64,000 nucleotides of DNA. Origin: Cerrena zonata (lineage: Eukaryota > Basidiomycota > Agaricomycetes > Polyporales > Cerrenaceae). Shown here piece after piece: positions 1-11,285 of the stretch. A program made the position numbers and the translations under genes. Location: positions 1-64,000 of the forward strand of contig JASBNA010000061.1 of assembly GCA_038087015.1 (NCBI GenBank). Direction: 5' to 3'. Each line of letters starts with the position of its first letter. The stretch's first letter is position 1. The notes below the pieces were generated by a model. It ran no database searches. It was not told the origin of the DNA and saw nothing but the letters and a program-made list of their open reading frames with translations.

Positions 1-1637
1 GTCAAACGGAAGCCTTTTGAGTAAGCCTGGTCTCTCCAAGATTATGACAGACTTTGGGAGTATCGCTCCATGCGTAATATCAGCAACATAAACGACGTTT
101 GTACCAATCGTTAAATTTGAATCACTCAAAACATACTCTAGATCGTTGAAATTTCTATAGTCTATAATATTTGTTTCCGTTGTTGGGAGTTCGCTGGAGC
201 CAATTTTTCAAGTCAAACTTTTTCAAGATCTGATTTGTTGGACCAAGGATATAAATGTTAAACGCATCAATCTTGAATTTCCATGATTCTGGAGGCGCTT
301 TGAAAGATTTCAACATTTCAAAACTATATTCACTTGACAGCAAAACGGTAATTTCCCCCGAAGCAAAACCACCAGCACATATTAGAGGTCCGTAAGTTGT
401 ACTGTTCGTTATATTCAAAATGGGTGGTGATGACTCGAGCCAATGTATAACCTCTAGATACGGATCTTCAGGGACCGACCTTGAATAAAAGGGATTGCGA
501 AAACCACGAAGGTGCTATAAACAAGTTTGCATTCACATGAAGGAGAGAAGATGCTATGGTCAATTTCCCCAAATTCAAAAAGCTTATCGACTTCAAGAAT
601 TGTCAAAGACCCCTTGAGTTTCACGTCAAAGTATAATAAGCAGGTTGTTCCAGAATCCGAGATGAGAAGAAACCTCGTGTCGTCGATGTAAGTACTATGA
701 GTCCACTGCTCTCCGATATATCTACTCCTCAGAATTGCAACAAAGTTTTTTCATTATGCAATCATGGCCCTTGGTTATACCTTCATCTTTATTCTTCTTA
801 TGTATTTTATATTCACTCCGGTTTAATGGTGATATATAGTAAGCATAGATGTCACTAAGTACAAAAAAAGCCATCTTGGGACGTTGGTATGATGATGCTG
901 GGTGGTTCAGCAAACAGGAATCTGGTGGTCTTTTCAAAACCCTCAAGGAGTGCTTGACAAAGTTATAAAATTTAATTCCGAAATTGAATTCAGGTGTCAT
1001 GATACAATATTGCCAAAGTGTCTCGTGAACTATTCACTGCAATATCGGTTATATAAATTTCATCTAACTGTAGATAAACAAGTTTATTCGAATAGCCATA
1101 TTTACCAAATGGCATATCTCGACGTTTTTCTTGTACCAGACTGTCAGTAGTGGTGGAAATATGCTCTGTCAAATTTAATAGTAACGATTGACCAAAGAAA
1201 TAATTTATGAAAACGAATTGATCTCCATCGTTATCTGACAATATCTGCATCCTTGGTTTCTCTATTTTCACTGGGTTTGGAGTGCATTCGAAAGTCAAAT
1301 GATCTGAGAGAAAAACCAGCAGCTGTGCTTCATCATAAGTATAGAATTTGACTTTTCGATCCTCAGATAATGTAAGAACCCAAGTCCTATTTCTTTTCAT
1401 ATCTTTGAAGCTTATTAATTCAAGAATTGCAGAATCTATTTCAACAGATTCGTTGTGCTGGAAAGATGATGTTTTCGAATCAACATGATGAAAATCAAGA
1501 CTCTTTTGTCTTGCAAAAACTAGCGATGAAGATTGGCTACCAAACAGACCAACTTTTATAGCATTTCTAACTCCACTGGGCTCTTTTAGCGTTGATATTG
1601 ATGGTATTAGAGACGAGGTTGATTCCTTATGAGACAT
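1..1637 (-). pseudogene. Second DDB1/Mms1-like gene, frame-interrupted, 3' end off the window
   Basis: This is a diverged tandem copy of the gene at 1798-4221. The likely start is the ATG at 1637 (MSHKESTSS...), followed by a block like the neighbour's N-terminus (TLKEPSG...ARQKSLDF against TIKEPCG...ARQKSLDF). The reading frame then changes repeatedly. In-frame stops lie at 990-992 (TGA), 722-724 (TAG), 468-470 (TGA) and 155-157 (TAG), and there is one further change near 612-622. At each of the four stops, skipping one base continues the similarity to the neighbour, for example YHDT then EFNF against YRDFQFN, LLFKVGP then EDPY against LLFTIGPSEPH, and SGTTCLLYFD against SGTTCLLHFD. After 155 the +1 frame stays open to base 1. 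By family it would be a beta-propeller scaffold. I call it a decaying duplicate, but consensus errors or translational frameshifting are possible. Confidence 0.65.
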
Positions 1638-1797
1638 TCGCCAAAGTAATCTAACATTGTTACAAAAAGTACTTTTCAATTCTTTTCCTGGAATTTTTTT
1701 TTTCTCTAAAATTAAGAGATGAGAAATGTTGCAACCATTTTCAAAACTATTTATTAAAATACTATAAATGAATATAACGGTGAAAATGCAAGTCAAA

Positions 1798-4221
1798 TCA
1801 GTTTGTCATGTTTATCCTTGTTGACTCTGATAATATCTGCTCTAATAATACAGGGCCAATGCTCGGTCTCCTGGCTTTAGGTATATTGGTTTTTCGAGAG
1901 AGCTCTGTATGTAATTGTTCATATACTAAGAGATTAAGTATGCCTGGAGTTTCGTCTTCCTCCTCATTGTTAGCCGAAATTGTCTCGATGTTGAATTCTA
2001 TCAAGTTTTGTCGAACTTTGAGTGACTCGGAATGTAGTTTTTGATTTAATTTGGGGTCTTCAAAGAGTCCTATTGAATAAACTCCTCCACAAGCGGTCCC
2101 AACAAGTGCAATAGGTGACACATACTTGTTGGATTTAGTTTTGGAACTGGAGCTGATAGCCTTGATTGTGTTCACCGGCTCATTTAAGTTGACAAATGGA
2201 TGTGGTTCCGGGTCATCTAAATTAATTACCCCGATTTTTCCTGAAATATCACCGTAAATTAAGTACGAGTTGTTGTGATGAACAAATATATCGAATGTGG
2301 ATACAAAGTGATTTTTATGAAATAAAGTATCGGGAATTAGTGTTTGGGGATTACTCCAGCCGTTCAGACTAAACGAATGGTGATAGAGACCTTTCACGGC
2401 ATCACATACAATTACCCCCTCGAGATAAGGTTTTGAGCTAATTGAGAATGTTGGAGAGTTCCACCAGGATTCTATTACTCTTTCACAGTAAAATCCATTT
2501 TCATTCTTTAATAACGTGAGAGCAAAATTGGAGTTTCCTGTTAGATAAAAAGTCGGTGCATCGACTTCCAAGAGAGATATTCCATGAAATTGAGCTTCCC
2601 CATCAAGGGGGAATCTCAACTCTAGAGGAACTTTATTCAACTTACCATCCTTTATTTGAATCATCATCAAAAAGTCGGGGCCATTTTTGAGTACCACAAA
2701 TAAATCATTATAATCTTCAACAGATCCAAGGTAAATTATGTCAATGAGTTCGTCAGTTGATTTTTCCATCCTTATATTATCAGTTGACTTCATATTAATG
2801 GAATTTACTAAGGTTAGAGACCAGCTCAGAGATCCAGCCAAATCTGACCTCGATATAGCAGAGTCATAGGATAAAAGAATTATGTGAGGAGATTGTTTTG
2901 AGGATTTGCATTTATAATTTACTATGGACGATTCAAGAAACTTAACGAAAGGCTCTTGTAACGAAGTCAATGCACCACCGTAAGGACCACCCTCGCAAGC
3001 TTTAGCTGAGGTATCAAAATCCAAGATTGGAGGAGATGACTCTAAAGACAGTATCAAATTGATATGGGGCTCGGAAGGTCCTATGGTGAATAATAGTGAA
3101 TTTGAAAAACTCGATGAAACAAAAAAAAGATCATAATCGACATGAAGAACAGAAGTTGGGCATGTAGTTTTCCCCAAAGAAATAAGGTTGATCGACTTGA
3201 CGTTAATCTTCCGAGACAGCAGACTTTTGTAGTCAATATCGAAATGCAAAAGACATGTGGTACCAGACTCAGAGATGACAAGAATCCTTGAATCGTCAAT
3301 TTCTTCATACCTGTACCAGGATTCCCCAATGAAGTCGGTGAAGTCTTCACCATAGAGGCGCTTTACAATGGCATCATCTTGTTTTATAAGTTCAGGATCT
3401 TCAGACTCAAACATAATACTAGCACTTTCAGAAATGAAGTAGTATATGTGAATATCACTAAGGACGAAAACTCCACCGACTTTGGGTTTTATAAGCAAGC
3501 TAGGGGGTTCTGAAAATAGTTGATGTTGCTTTAAAATTTCAATCGATTTGCTTTTAATTCTGTAAAATCTTAGGGAGTGATTGAATTGAAAATCACGGTA
3601 GAGCACCGCCAAGGTACAATCAGCTACCCCATTGAAAGTAGCCATATCTTGCACGACGATATTTCCAAGAGATGATACAGCGGTTGACTCGGTAAACTGT
3701 TTGAGCTTACGTTTCTTCTTACTGTCTGAAGTTGAAGAACTTTGGCAATAAGTTTCATAGTGAGCATTTAAATCAACAATTGTTACGAAACTATGGGACG
3801 TGTGGAATATAATATATGGTTGGCTAATGCCACGATCATTCGATACATTTGCCCTTATCATTGTAGACTTTGTTTCCAGGCCAATCCCTTGTGATGAGCT
3901 TTCCAATACAAATTTATCCAATATGACAAGCCGTTGTTTCGCTTCACTATATTTGATGAAGGCAACCAGGTTATCTTGAAACAAGGCAACGATACAGTCT
4001 GTCGCTTCTTCTTCCGGCCTAAATATGCTGAGCCTTTTGATTGGAGACGACGTGCCAAAGGAGGAATACCGGTTTAGCTCAAACGTATGAGGATCGATAC
4101 CATAAAAATCGAGAGACTTCTGTCTTGCTAAGGCAAGTATAGGAGGTTTACCTTCGAAAAATTTAACCAATGCTGAATCATGAACACCACATGGTTCTTT
4201 GATAGTAGATATCAGAAACAT
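1798..4221 (-). CDS. DDB1/CPSF160/Mms1-family beta-propeller protein
   Basis: An 807-residue intact frame. The N-terminus (KEPCGVHDSALVKFF, ALARQKSLDFYGID, IKRLSIFRPEEEATD) has the pattern that opens DDB1 and Mms1 proteins: a first beta strand, a 'names/lists the ligand' segment, then a 'LFRP' strand. The segment around residues 330-440 (SGTTCLLHFD, LESSPPILDFD, GGPYGGAL) corresponds to the family motif where 'GPIVD' is followed by a glycine-rich turn. Family members act as adaptors in cullin-RING ubiquitin ligases or as RNA 3'-end/splicing scaffolds. At 807 residues it is shorter than DDB1 (about 1,140) or Mms1 (about 1,400), so at least one propeller may be reduced. The interrupted tandem copy follows 160 bases downstream. 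I cannot say which family member it is; Mms1-like is my best guess. Confidence 0.55.
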   Translation of the reverse strand: MFLISTIKEPCGVHDSALVKFFEGKPPILALARQKSLDFYGIDPHTFELNRYSSFGTSSPIKRLSIFRPEEEATDCIVALFQDNLVAFIKYSEAKQRLVILDKFVLESSSQGIGLETKSTMIRANVSNDRGISQPYIIFHTSHSFVTIVDLNAHYETYCQSSSTSDSKKKRKLKQFTESTAVSSLGNIVVQDMATFNGVADCTLAVLYRDFQFNHSLRFYRIKSKSIEILKQHQLFSEPPSLLIKPKVGGVFVLSDIHIYYFISESASIMFESEDPELIKQDDAIVKRLYGEDFTDFIGESWYRYEEIDDSRILVISESGTTCLLHFDIDYKSLLSRKINVKSINLISLGKTTCPTSVLHVDYDLFFVSSSFSNSLLFTIGPSEPHINLILSLESSPPILDFDTSAKACEGGPYGGALTSLQEPFVKFLESSIVNYKCKSSKQSPHIILLSYDSAISRSDLAGSLSWSLTLVNSINMKSTDNIRMEKSTDELIDIIYLGSVEDYNDLFVVLKNGPDFLMMIQIKDGKLNKVPLELRFPLDGEAQFHGISLLEVDAPTFYLTGNSNFALTLLKNENGFYCERVIESWWNSPTFSISSKPYLEGVIVCDAVKGLYHHSFSLNGWSNPQTLIPDTLFHKNHFVSTFDIFVHHNNSYLIYGDISGKIGVINLDDPEPHPFVNLNEPVNTIKAISSSSKTKSNKYVSPIALVGTACGGVYSIGLFEDPKLNQKLHSESLKVRQNLIEFNIETISANNEEEDETPGILNLLVYEQLHTELSRKTNIPKARRPSIGPVLLEQILSESTRINMTN

Positions 4222-6199
4222 TGCATTCTTAATTGAAGCTTATGCTGCTGAAGTCATTTATTCACTGTTTATTAAGAATGTTTTTATGTTTTTTTTTTTG
4301 CACTGTAATTTTGATAATGCGATGAACTGACTACTCCCTTGCAGCCAATTATAATAAGTACATGAATTATGTTAGTAGTGAGACGGTTTGTGCCTGGAGC
4401 ATAGCTTACGTTTTATGTATTACCGGGTAAGTCTTAGGACTAATGGAGGTTTTTGGTTTTACTTTTTCTATACCAAAGACCTTTCCTAGGAACGGGAATA
4501 TTTCTATAGATAAGAAGTCAGGTTCTGATCTTATGGATAGAGAGCCATTCATATAACTAGCTTCTATTCAGGGGATTGCATGTAAGCTTCACTAATTCTT
4601 TGACTATCTTAAGATAGGTTTTGAAAAACATACAGCCAGTAAATCTTATCTAAATAGTAAGTCGTCTTGCATTCCATATTCGATGGGATTTTACGTCTGG
4701 TATCAAAGCTGGTCTGGTCTTTAGCGGTAATAATATATGAACTCGAAGATTACCAAGACATTCTTTGATGGTGTTAATTTGGAAATTGTCAAAAGCTTTG
4801 ACAATACTCAGTAATGAAAATAAAACTATGATACTTTTAGTTGACATCTTGCTGTAATATTAGATCGCAATTCAGCCATGTAACTGAACTTCTTGGTTAT
4901 GAATATCAATAGTTATTCAATTTTGAACTTCAACGCCTTGAAATTGCATGATAACTTTGTGGCCGAAGATCAAATGGCTCAAGAAGATTAAGATTATAAA
5001 GGAGTTGTTTTCGGCTGCTTTCTTCATTCGAGGACAATTCGGATTTTGAACGGAGAGGATGGAAGAAACTTTTACACCATAACGTATACCCCTTCAAAGT
5101 AATATTAGTACCCTTGAAATCGGGAAAGAGACGACACGAAAGTTGAAGTATATTACTGTATTCTGTTTCAAATACAAATGCTTAAATATATACTCTAAAG
5201 CTTATATTTGCAACCAATTATTATAAATGCGCGAAAGGACCCTTTGGCCCTTCGTTAAAACTTGTCCCAAGGCCAGTGGTGGAGAGAAAGTTGCCAGGGG
5301 TAAATATAGTGAGTGCTGTGTAAGTGTAACGGTATTGGGAAACTCTTACTATTAGAGGAACAGCATCAGGAATTTTGAAGTGAGATTTTCATTGCAATTT
5401 TCAACCGTTTAGTTGCAAAATTGCAAAATTTAAGTGAATATAAGAGCATTTTCCATATGGAACACTCTTAGCAAGAAGTGAAACATAGGCCTAGATGAAT
5501 ACTGCCAGAAATTAATTACGAGCAAGGGGTCTACTTCAACTTTCTGTATTAGTGAATCAATCAAAAGCAAAATTTCAGCTGTCAAGTACTACACTGTTGC
5601 ATATGCGGTACGCTTTTGGATTTCACCTTCCAAATGACAGTTAAAACGCCTAGGTAAGCGTCTTGTGAGTACATCTACAGAATGCCAACCGCTTCAGACC
5701 ATTGCTTCAACAGTCTGAAGCAATTCCATCATCTCACCAATATCACCCTGCGCATTTTGACGTTTTCTAAATTTGGAACAAAGCTAGTTGCTCTGTTTAA
5801 GATCAGGATACACAAGCAGGGGCAGTCAGCTCGTAAGTCGTTTGGCGTACTTATACATGGCTTAAGCCAATAAGAACCGGATATTGTAGACAGAGGTCTT
5901 GGTTGTCTGGGTCCAACGGAGTAGATTTGTGGCTATGATAACGCATTTGGAGCAAAAAAAAAATAAAAATAAAGGGCCAAAAAGGAGTTGTCATTGAGAG
6001 CTGAGCTATAAATCCCATTCTATTCCAATTGAGACCAGTTTGGTAGATAGTTGATTTGAGATTGAACGTATCAGGTAGTCAAGGGAGGACTAGACAACTC
6101 AAGGGACAGTTGAACAATTGTTATAGAGGGAATTGGATAATATAATTGCTAAAAGATACGATTTCTTATAGATTAAGAGATCAGCAAAAGATAGTTCCA
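4222..6199. other. Gene-poor 2 kb interval with possible gene relics
   Basis: No convincing intact gene lies here. Two relics are possible. At 4650-4847 (minus) a 65-codon frame begins with a signal-peptide-like stretch and contains 'NTIKECLGN', which weakly recalls the 'STIKEPCG' start of the gene to its left. At 4930-5181 (minus) there is an 83-residue frame without a start codon, listed separately. The rest is AT-rich and holds the promoters of the divergent DDB1-like and HUL4-like genes. Confidence 0.5.
4930..5181 (-). pseudogene. Start-less ORF relic, unassigned
   Basis: A frame of about 83 codons bounded by TAA upstream (5182-5184) and TGA at 4930-4932. It lacks any ATG, yet its composition looks coding rather than random (segments such as LSCRLFPDFKGTNITLKGYT and SSNEESSRKQLLYNLNLLEP). 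No intron acceptor with a TACTAAC box was seen ahead of it. It may be the 3' remnant of a lost gene or chance. I do not recognise the family. Confidence 0.25.
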
Positions 6200-9018
6200 A
6201 TGATACATCGACATCAGTCAACAGGTAACCGAGATATCTCACACAGACTGAGTCGGTCCCAGGGATCGGTTGCTAGCTCTGTACCAGGATCTAATACCAA
6301 CTCTTCGAGTTCAAGAGCAGATGTAGTGCCTGAAAGTATTCCCAAGTCCCAATCTAATTGGAAGATACTCGACTTATTGAAGCTTCCAGAATTCCTCCAA
6401 ACCTTCAAGGTCTACAAGCATCAAGGCAAAGGGAAGACCATCGACTGCAGCTACACTTTCAAAAGGAAATTACTCACCACCTCCACCTCCATTGAAGTCC
6501 CCCAAGACTTCACCAAGAGAAAAATCTGTCAATAGGTGTATATGCTGTGGGACGATACTTACGTTTATCCCCTAATTCTTATAAATTTAGATGTGGAGTT
6601 TGCCATACCACAAACGAATTTGGTCCTTTGAATATTGGACCCGATAATTTCAATCCCGATATACATCCTCATTTATTGTCCTATAAGTATGTACGAAGAT
6701 TGGTTGATAAATGTGTTTCTGTTAAAGAAGCTGAAGTTAGAAATCTGAATCCAAAATCCCTTCATGAGATATTTGAACCCCTTTCTAATTATTTACTTCA
6801 ATCTTTTAGCAATCTTGTTGTTCTTAATAATTCTTTCAAGTTGAGAAGGGCAAGTAGAAGAGCTCATTATAGTACGTCCAATATCGATTATTATGATATC
6901 CGCCATACTTTTAACATGCTTACCAGATTACCGACAAAACGGCCTCTTTATAATGCATTATATGGATCCAATGAATCATTGAAAAAATTAAATACAAGTT
7001 TGATTGATGATCCTCGTAATATAGCCTGGGTGCTTATATTATTAGAGATTCCTTTCTTATCAAGGGCATTGACTCATACATCTAATGAAAAGGAAATTAG
7101 ATCCATGGTTGATGTTCCCGAAATTAAATCCCTTTGTTATGAAATTTTGAAAAGATGTTTTGGAATTTTGGCCCAAACTTCAAACACAACCACTAATAAT
7201 TATTTAGCGAGTTGGATGTCGAAATTGACTAATGAAGAATTCATATCAAAAGTGGAATTAATCAATTTATACATAACGTTCCATTTGAAAAAATATTTTT
7301 ATATTGCTAACAATCCTCTGTTAATGAGAAGGAGAAGCTCCCATACCAGAAGTGCAAGTAATGGGGCCGGCAGTTCTTCCGAGTATATGGAAAGTAGTAA
7401 TTTGAAAGAAGATTTGGAAGCTGAATTGAGTAATTTTAACACTCCATTGAATCAAATAACCCATAGTTTTAACGGGTTCGGGTCATCAATCAGTGGAGCT
7501 AATTCGAAAGAGACAAAAATTAAGATTCATTTATATGGGAATGATTGGCATTTTAAAACTGCAGGCTTGGTATTGTCAATTTTTTTCAAATCAAATCTGA
7601 TAAGATATAAAGCAAATAAATTACCGATTAATATTTTTTACAATAGTTTGGTTGATTTTGTTAATATTAAATTAGATTTTGATTCATGGCAGACTAATCA
7701 GAATGCCATTAAGAATTCAAATGCTAATAATAATCAACCTGAATTACAGACTGTTATTGATTATATTAACGGTAAGCAGAATCCAGTAAATGAAGGAGCA
7801 TCATATTTTTTTTGTCAATATCCATTTTTGATTTCATTAGGAGGGAAGATATCCGTATTAGAATATGAAGCACGGAGACAAATGGAACGTAAAGCAGAGG
7901 AAGCATTCATTAATAGCTTAGATAAAAGAGTTGCTATGGATGTTTATTTTAAAGTTCAGGTTAGAAGAAATTACATAGTTCAAGATTCATTAAGAGCAAT
8001 TCAAATGAATAACTCTAATCTAAAGAAAAGCTTACGAGTGAAATTTCTAGGAGAACCAGGTATTGATGCAGGAGGATTGAAAAAAGAGTGGTTTTTATTA
8101 TTGACTAAAGAATTATTTAGTTTTGAAGCAGGAATGTTGATTAACGTCGAAGATTCAAATTATTATTGGTTCAATATATCTAAAAATGATAATTATGACT
8201 TGTATTATTTATTTGGATCAATATTAGGATTAGCAATTTATAATTCCACTATTCTTGAATTGAAATTTTCAATGATTTTATATAAGTTGTTATTAGGATT
8301 ACCGATTGGATTATCTGATTATCAAGAATTATATCCCATTTCTTGTGATAATTTATTTAAATTAAGAGATTATGATGATGAAACTTTAGATTTACTTGAT
8401 CTAACATTTGAAGTTAGTTTCAATGATTCCCGAGGGAAAGTGATCACCAAAGAATTAATACCGGGGGGTTCTAAGGTTAAAGTATCTAGTGATAATCGAG
8501 AATACTATATTGATAAGTATTCAAGGTTTTTCATGGTTGATGGATTCGGTAACAAAATCGATTCTTTCATCAATGGATTCAATAATGTTATTGGAGGTAA
8601 TGCACTTTCATTATTTTCAGCAGAAGAAATTCAATTATTATTATGTGGAAGTGAAGAGAGTAAATTAGATATTGAAATCTTGAAGTCAATTACTAAATAT
8701 AATGGTTGGTTATCAAGAGAAGTTGCAATCGAGTCAAGTATCATCAAATGGTTTTGGGATTTTTTAGAAAATCTTCCTTATCAAAAACAGAAGAAGTTTT
8801 TATTATTTGTCACCGGTAGTGATCGATTACCAGCTACTGGAATTCAAAATTTGAATTTTAAAATCACATTATTGAATAATGGCAAGAAAAGTCACCGATT
8901 ACCAGTGGCACATACTTGTTTCAACGAATTGGCACTTTACAATTATGAAACACTGGATGTAATGGTTCAAAAAATCAGCCAGGCTGTTGAAGGAAGCTCC
9001 GGTTTTGGAATTAAGTAA
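6200..9018 (+). CDS. HUL4: HECT-type E3 ubiquitin ligase Hul4-like, N-terminus frame-interrupted
   Basis: The C-terminal 820 residues are in one frame and carry a full HECT domain, ending with the catalytic loop LPVAHTCFNELALYNYETLD (Cys codon 8917-8919). The N-terminal region contains a Hul4-type four-cysteine motif, split between frames: NRCICCGTILTFIP is read to a TAA at 6573-6575, and NSYKFRCGVCHTT continues in the +1 frame. A second +1 change lies between about 6378 and 6400, where the N-terminal frame from ATG 6200 (MIHRHQSTGNRD...) passes to one reading NSSKPSRSTSIKAKGR...SPPPPPLK. HECT ligases take ubiquitin from E2 onto the Cys, then pass it to substrate. Hul4 is linked to nuclear and chromatin protein turnover in S. 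cerevisiae. The frame changes could be consensus errors, real mutations or, at CCC-TAA-T, +1 frameshifting. The ligase identification is firm; the exact N-terminus is not. Confidence 0.8.
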
Positions 9019-9592
9019 TTGGATCAGCATAAAGTTACAAAACCACGGCACAACTCCACTGGTTGCTGCTTTTCGTGGACATAAATGGTTAATTGGTTAT
9101 ATGGTATATATTTACATTGTATATGGTTATTGGGTATATTGGGAAAGGTGGGATTACAGACGGTTCTAACTGGCACTCGCCAGAATCCTAATTGTATAGT
9201 TGAATACAAAGTCACAATCCTGCCACCGCATTCCATTGTAGTCTACTGTCTTGAAGAGGAGACTGGTTGAATGAACAGCGTAGGTGAATCAAAGGTATAG
9301 TGAAATGGCGAATGGCTGTTAAAAGTTATACTGGATGTACGGGTTTTCAGCAACGAAAAAAAAGTGGTGTACGTGCCTTTCTCTGTGTGCAGTACCAACC
9401 AAGGAATTCAGCCAATTAAAAAGTATCAAAATAAGATTGAGCAGCGTTTTTTTCATTTTGTTAGCGAAATAGCACTATTTTTTTTTTTAACAGTAGTAAT
9501 TTTTTTCAGCACTACAAAATTTTATCTAATAGCAGAATCATAAATAATCTTTCTTTCTTATTACGTTATCTATACCAACACATAGTATTAAG
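9019..9592. promoter_or_regulatory. RIP1 upstream region with Rap1-like and CCAAT sites
   Basis: No gene is seen in these 574 bases. They hold a Rap1-like site GATGTACGGGTTT at 9334-9346 and a CCAAT box at 9412-9416. The CCAAT box is the expected target of the Hap2/3/4/5 complex at a respiratory gene. T-rich stretches at about 9447-9490 precede the RIP1 start. Confidence 0.5.
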
Positions 9593-10292
9593 ATGTCATC
9601 ACTTGCCTTTAGATCCTTGAAGAATGGGTTTGCTTTGAAAAGTATGTAACAGAGAATACATTGATTAGAGAGAATATACTAACTTGAAAATTTTAGACTC
9701 ATTAAGAGCATTTTCCACTTCAACCACTAGTTTATCTAATAACTACCAACATCCAGATTTCAGTAATTACTTAAATAATAGAGGTGAAGATAAAAGTAGA
9801 AACATGACATATTTCATGGTTGGATCCATGGGGTTATTGGGTGCTGCAGGTGCTAAATCTACTGTTGAAGCTTTTCTTTCATCATTATCAGCATCTGCTG
9901 ATGTTTTAGCTATGGCTAAAGTTGAAGTTAAATTGGGAGCCATTCCAGAAGGTAAGAATGTTATTGTTAAATGGCAAGGTAAACCAGTTTTCATTAGACA
10001 TCGTACTCAAGATGAAATTGATGAAGCAAACAAAGTCGATGTTACTTCATTAAGAGATCCTCAAAATGATGATGATCGTGTTAAAAAACCAGAATGGTTG
10101 ATTATGTTGGGTATCTGTACTCATTTGGGTTGTGTTCCTATTGGTGAAGCTGGTGATTTTGGTGGTTGGTTCTGTCCATGTCACGGTTCCCATTATGATA
10201 TTTCTGGTAGAATTAGAAGAGGTCCAGCTCCATTGAATTTAGAAATCCCAACTTATGATTTCACCGATGATGAAACTTTATTAGTTGGTTAA
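9593..10292 (+). CDS. RIP1: Rieske iron-sulfur subunit of cytochrome bc1 complex (two exons)
   Basis: Exon 1 is 9593-9641 and exon 2 is 9697-10292. The 55-base intron between them has donor GTATGT, a TACTAAC box at 9678-9684 and acceptor TTTTAG. The splice gives [17 protein letters not shown] then SLRAFSTST, a typical mitochondrial presequence, and a 214-residue protein. A single transmembrane helix ([20 protein letters not shown]) precedes the soluble Rieske domain. The cluster ligands are Cys157, His159, Cys162 and Cys176, Cys178, His179 in CTHLGC and CPCHGSHYD, two residues off the S. cerevisiae numbering. The protein carries electrons from ubiquinol to cytochrome c1 in complex III. The upstream CCAAT box fits Hap control. 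Confidence 0.96.
9642..9696 (+). other. RIP1 spliceosomal intron
   Basis: A 55-base intron. The donor is GTATGT (9642-9647), the branch box TACTAAC (9678-9684), and the acceptor AG ends at 9696. It is needed to join the ATG exon in frame. Confidence 0.93.
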
Positions 10293-10724
10293 ATTATTTT
10301 GCCCAATCTCCCTTTTTTAATGCCATATGTAAATAACCTTTCCCTCCCCATGAAGATCTATTCCATTTCAAATCAATATATTCATTTCTTCATTCTCCCC
10401 ATCCCCTTTCTATTCCTTCCCTCCATTTTGTATTTCTATACAATCATTTGTCTGTTTTTTAATTCAAAAATTTACAATATTTATTACACTGATATTGTTA
10501 TAACGTAAAGAAGAAAACCGTTTGTGAAAAGCTTTATGCATCCTTTTCCCTATATAAACTCGTTATATATATCTAATACACTATTCTGTTAATGATCTGT
10601 AGAACACCTTATTGCTTATTGGCCGGGAAAACTCGGTGTACGGGTACGAATGTACGGGTTTATCTATAATCTAAAAAAAAAAAGGAATGTATATTTAGTC
10701 GTTATAAAATCGTTAAAAGTAGGT
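10293..10724. other. Convergent 3' interval with two Rap1-like sites
   Basis: This is the 3' region shared by RIP1 and the minus-strand membrane protein gene. It contains GGTGTACGGGTAC (10635-10647) and AATGTACGGGTTT (10649-10661) side by side. That is odd for a convergent interval with no promoter. No gene is seen. Confidence 0.45.
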
Positions 10725-11219
10725 TTAGAATTGATGGCCACGATAAGATCCGTGTTTGTTTTTATTATCGTCGGAAAATGGATTCTCGTCGTTGATTGAT
10801 CTGGAATCATGGCCGTAAACCGGTTGATAAGCAGGTTGTGGTTGACTGGTATAACCAAAACTGTGATTCATTGGACTTTGAGCAGCTGGATACATATTAG
10901 TATTATTATAAGGAGATTGATATTGTTTCTCCACATATGGAGAACTTCTTCTACGAGAGTTTGCTGCTCTGCAACAACAACAGCATAATGCTTCTAAACA
11001 CGAAACCCCCATACAACAACAACGAACAAGGGTGGAAATTATCCAAAAACATATCAAGACCGCAATCACAATCAAAACTATGGCAACAATTTTACATGTC
11101 TTATTATCCATACAAGTGTCCCAACTCTTAAAGGAACCAGCTGTGGATTGGGCATCTCCAGCAAAATCTCTGGCGAGGATTGAAACAGTGCTTTTGGGAC
11201 AAAATTGGGGAACGTACAT
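10725..11219 (-). CDS. Pin2-like Cys-rich single-pass membrane protein
   Basis: 164 residues. A short extracellular-type N-terminus with Cys pairs (SWDTCMDNKTCK) leads to one hydrophobic helix (IVAIVLIVIAVLICFWIIST). A dense juxtamembrane cysteine cluster follows (CCCMGVSCLEALCCCCCR), probably palmitoylated, then a hydrophilic tail rich in Tyr, Gln, Pro and Asn. The 'SW..C....CK' plus helix plus CCMGVSC pattern resembles the fungal Pin2 family of plasma-membrane or trans-Golgi proteins. I infer that role from the pattern only. Three 22-base direct repeats lie directly before the start codon. Confidence 0.6.
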   Translation of the reverse strand: MYVPQFCPKSTVSILARDFAGDAQSTAGSFKSWDTCMDNKTCKIVAIVLIVIAVLICFWIISTLVRCCCMGVSCLEALCCCCCRAANSRRRSSPYVEKQYQSPYNNTNMYPAAQSPMNHSFGYTSQPQPAYQPVYGHDSRSINDENPFSDDNKNKHGSYRGHQF

Positions 11220-11285
11220 ACTTTATTGATCTCTAGTAGGAACTTTATTGATCTCTAGTGATTACTTTATTGATCTCTGGTGAAA
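11220..11285. repeat. Three 22-bp direct repeats in the 5' region of the Pin2-like gene
   Basis: The unit ACTTTATTGATCTCTAGT plus a variable 4-base tail starts at 11220, 11242 and 11264. The third copy has a single substitution in its core. The array abuts the minus-strand start codon at 11217-11219. Confidence 0.85.

Noticed and set aside
4650..4847. Third copy of the DDB1-like start, or a small secreted protein
   Set aside because: Only the short match NTIKECLGN to STIKEPCG plus scattered residues supports a third copy. The signal-peptide look could be chance. Kept only as a note.
8987..9270. Small frames after HUL4
   Set aside because: They overlap the HECT end or the RIP1 promoter and show no coding features.
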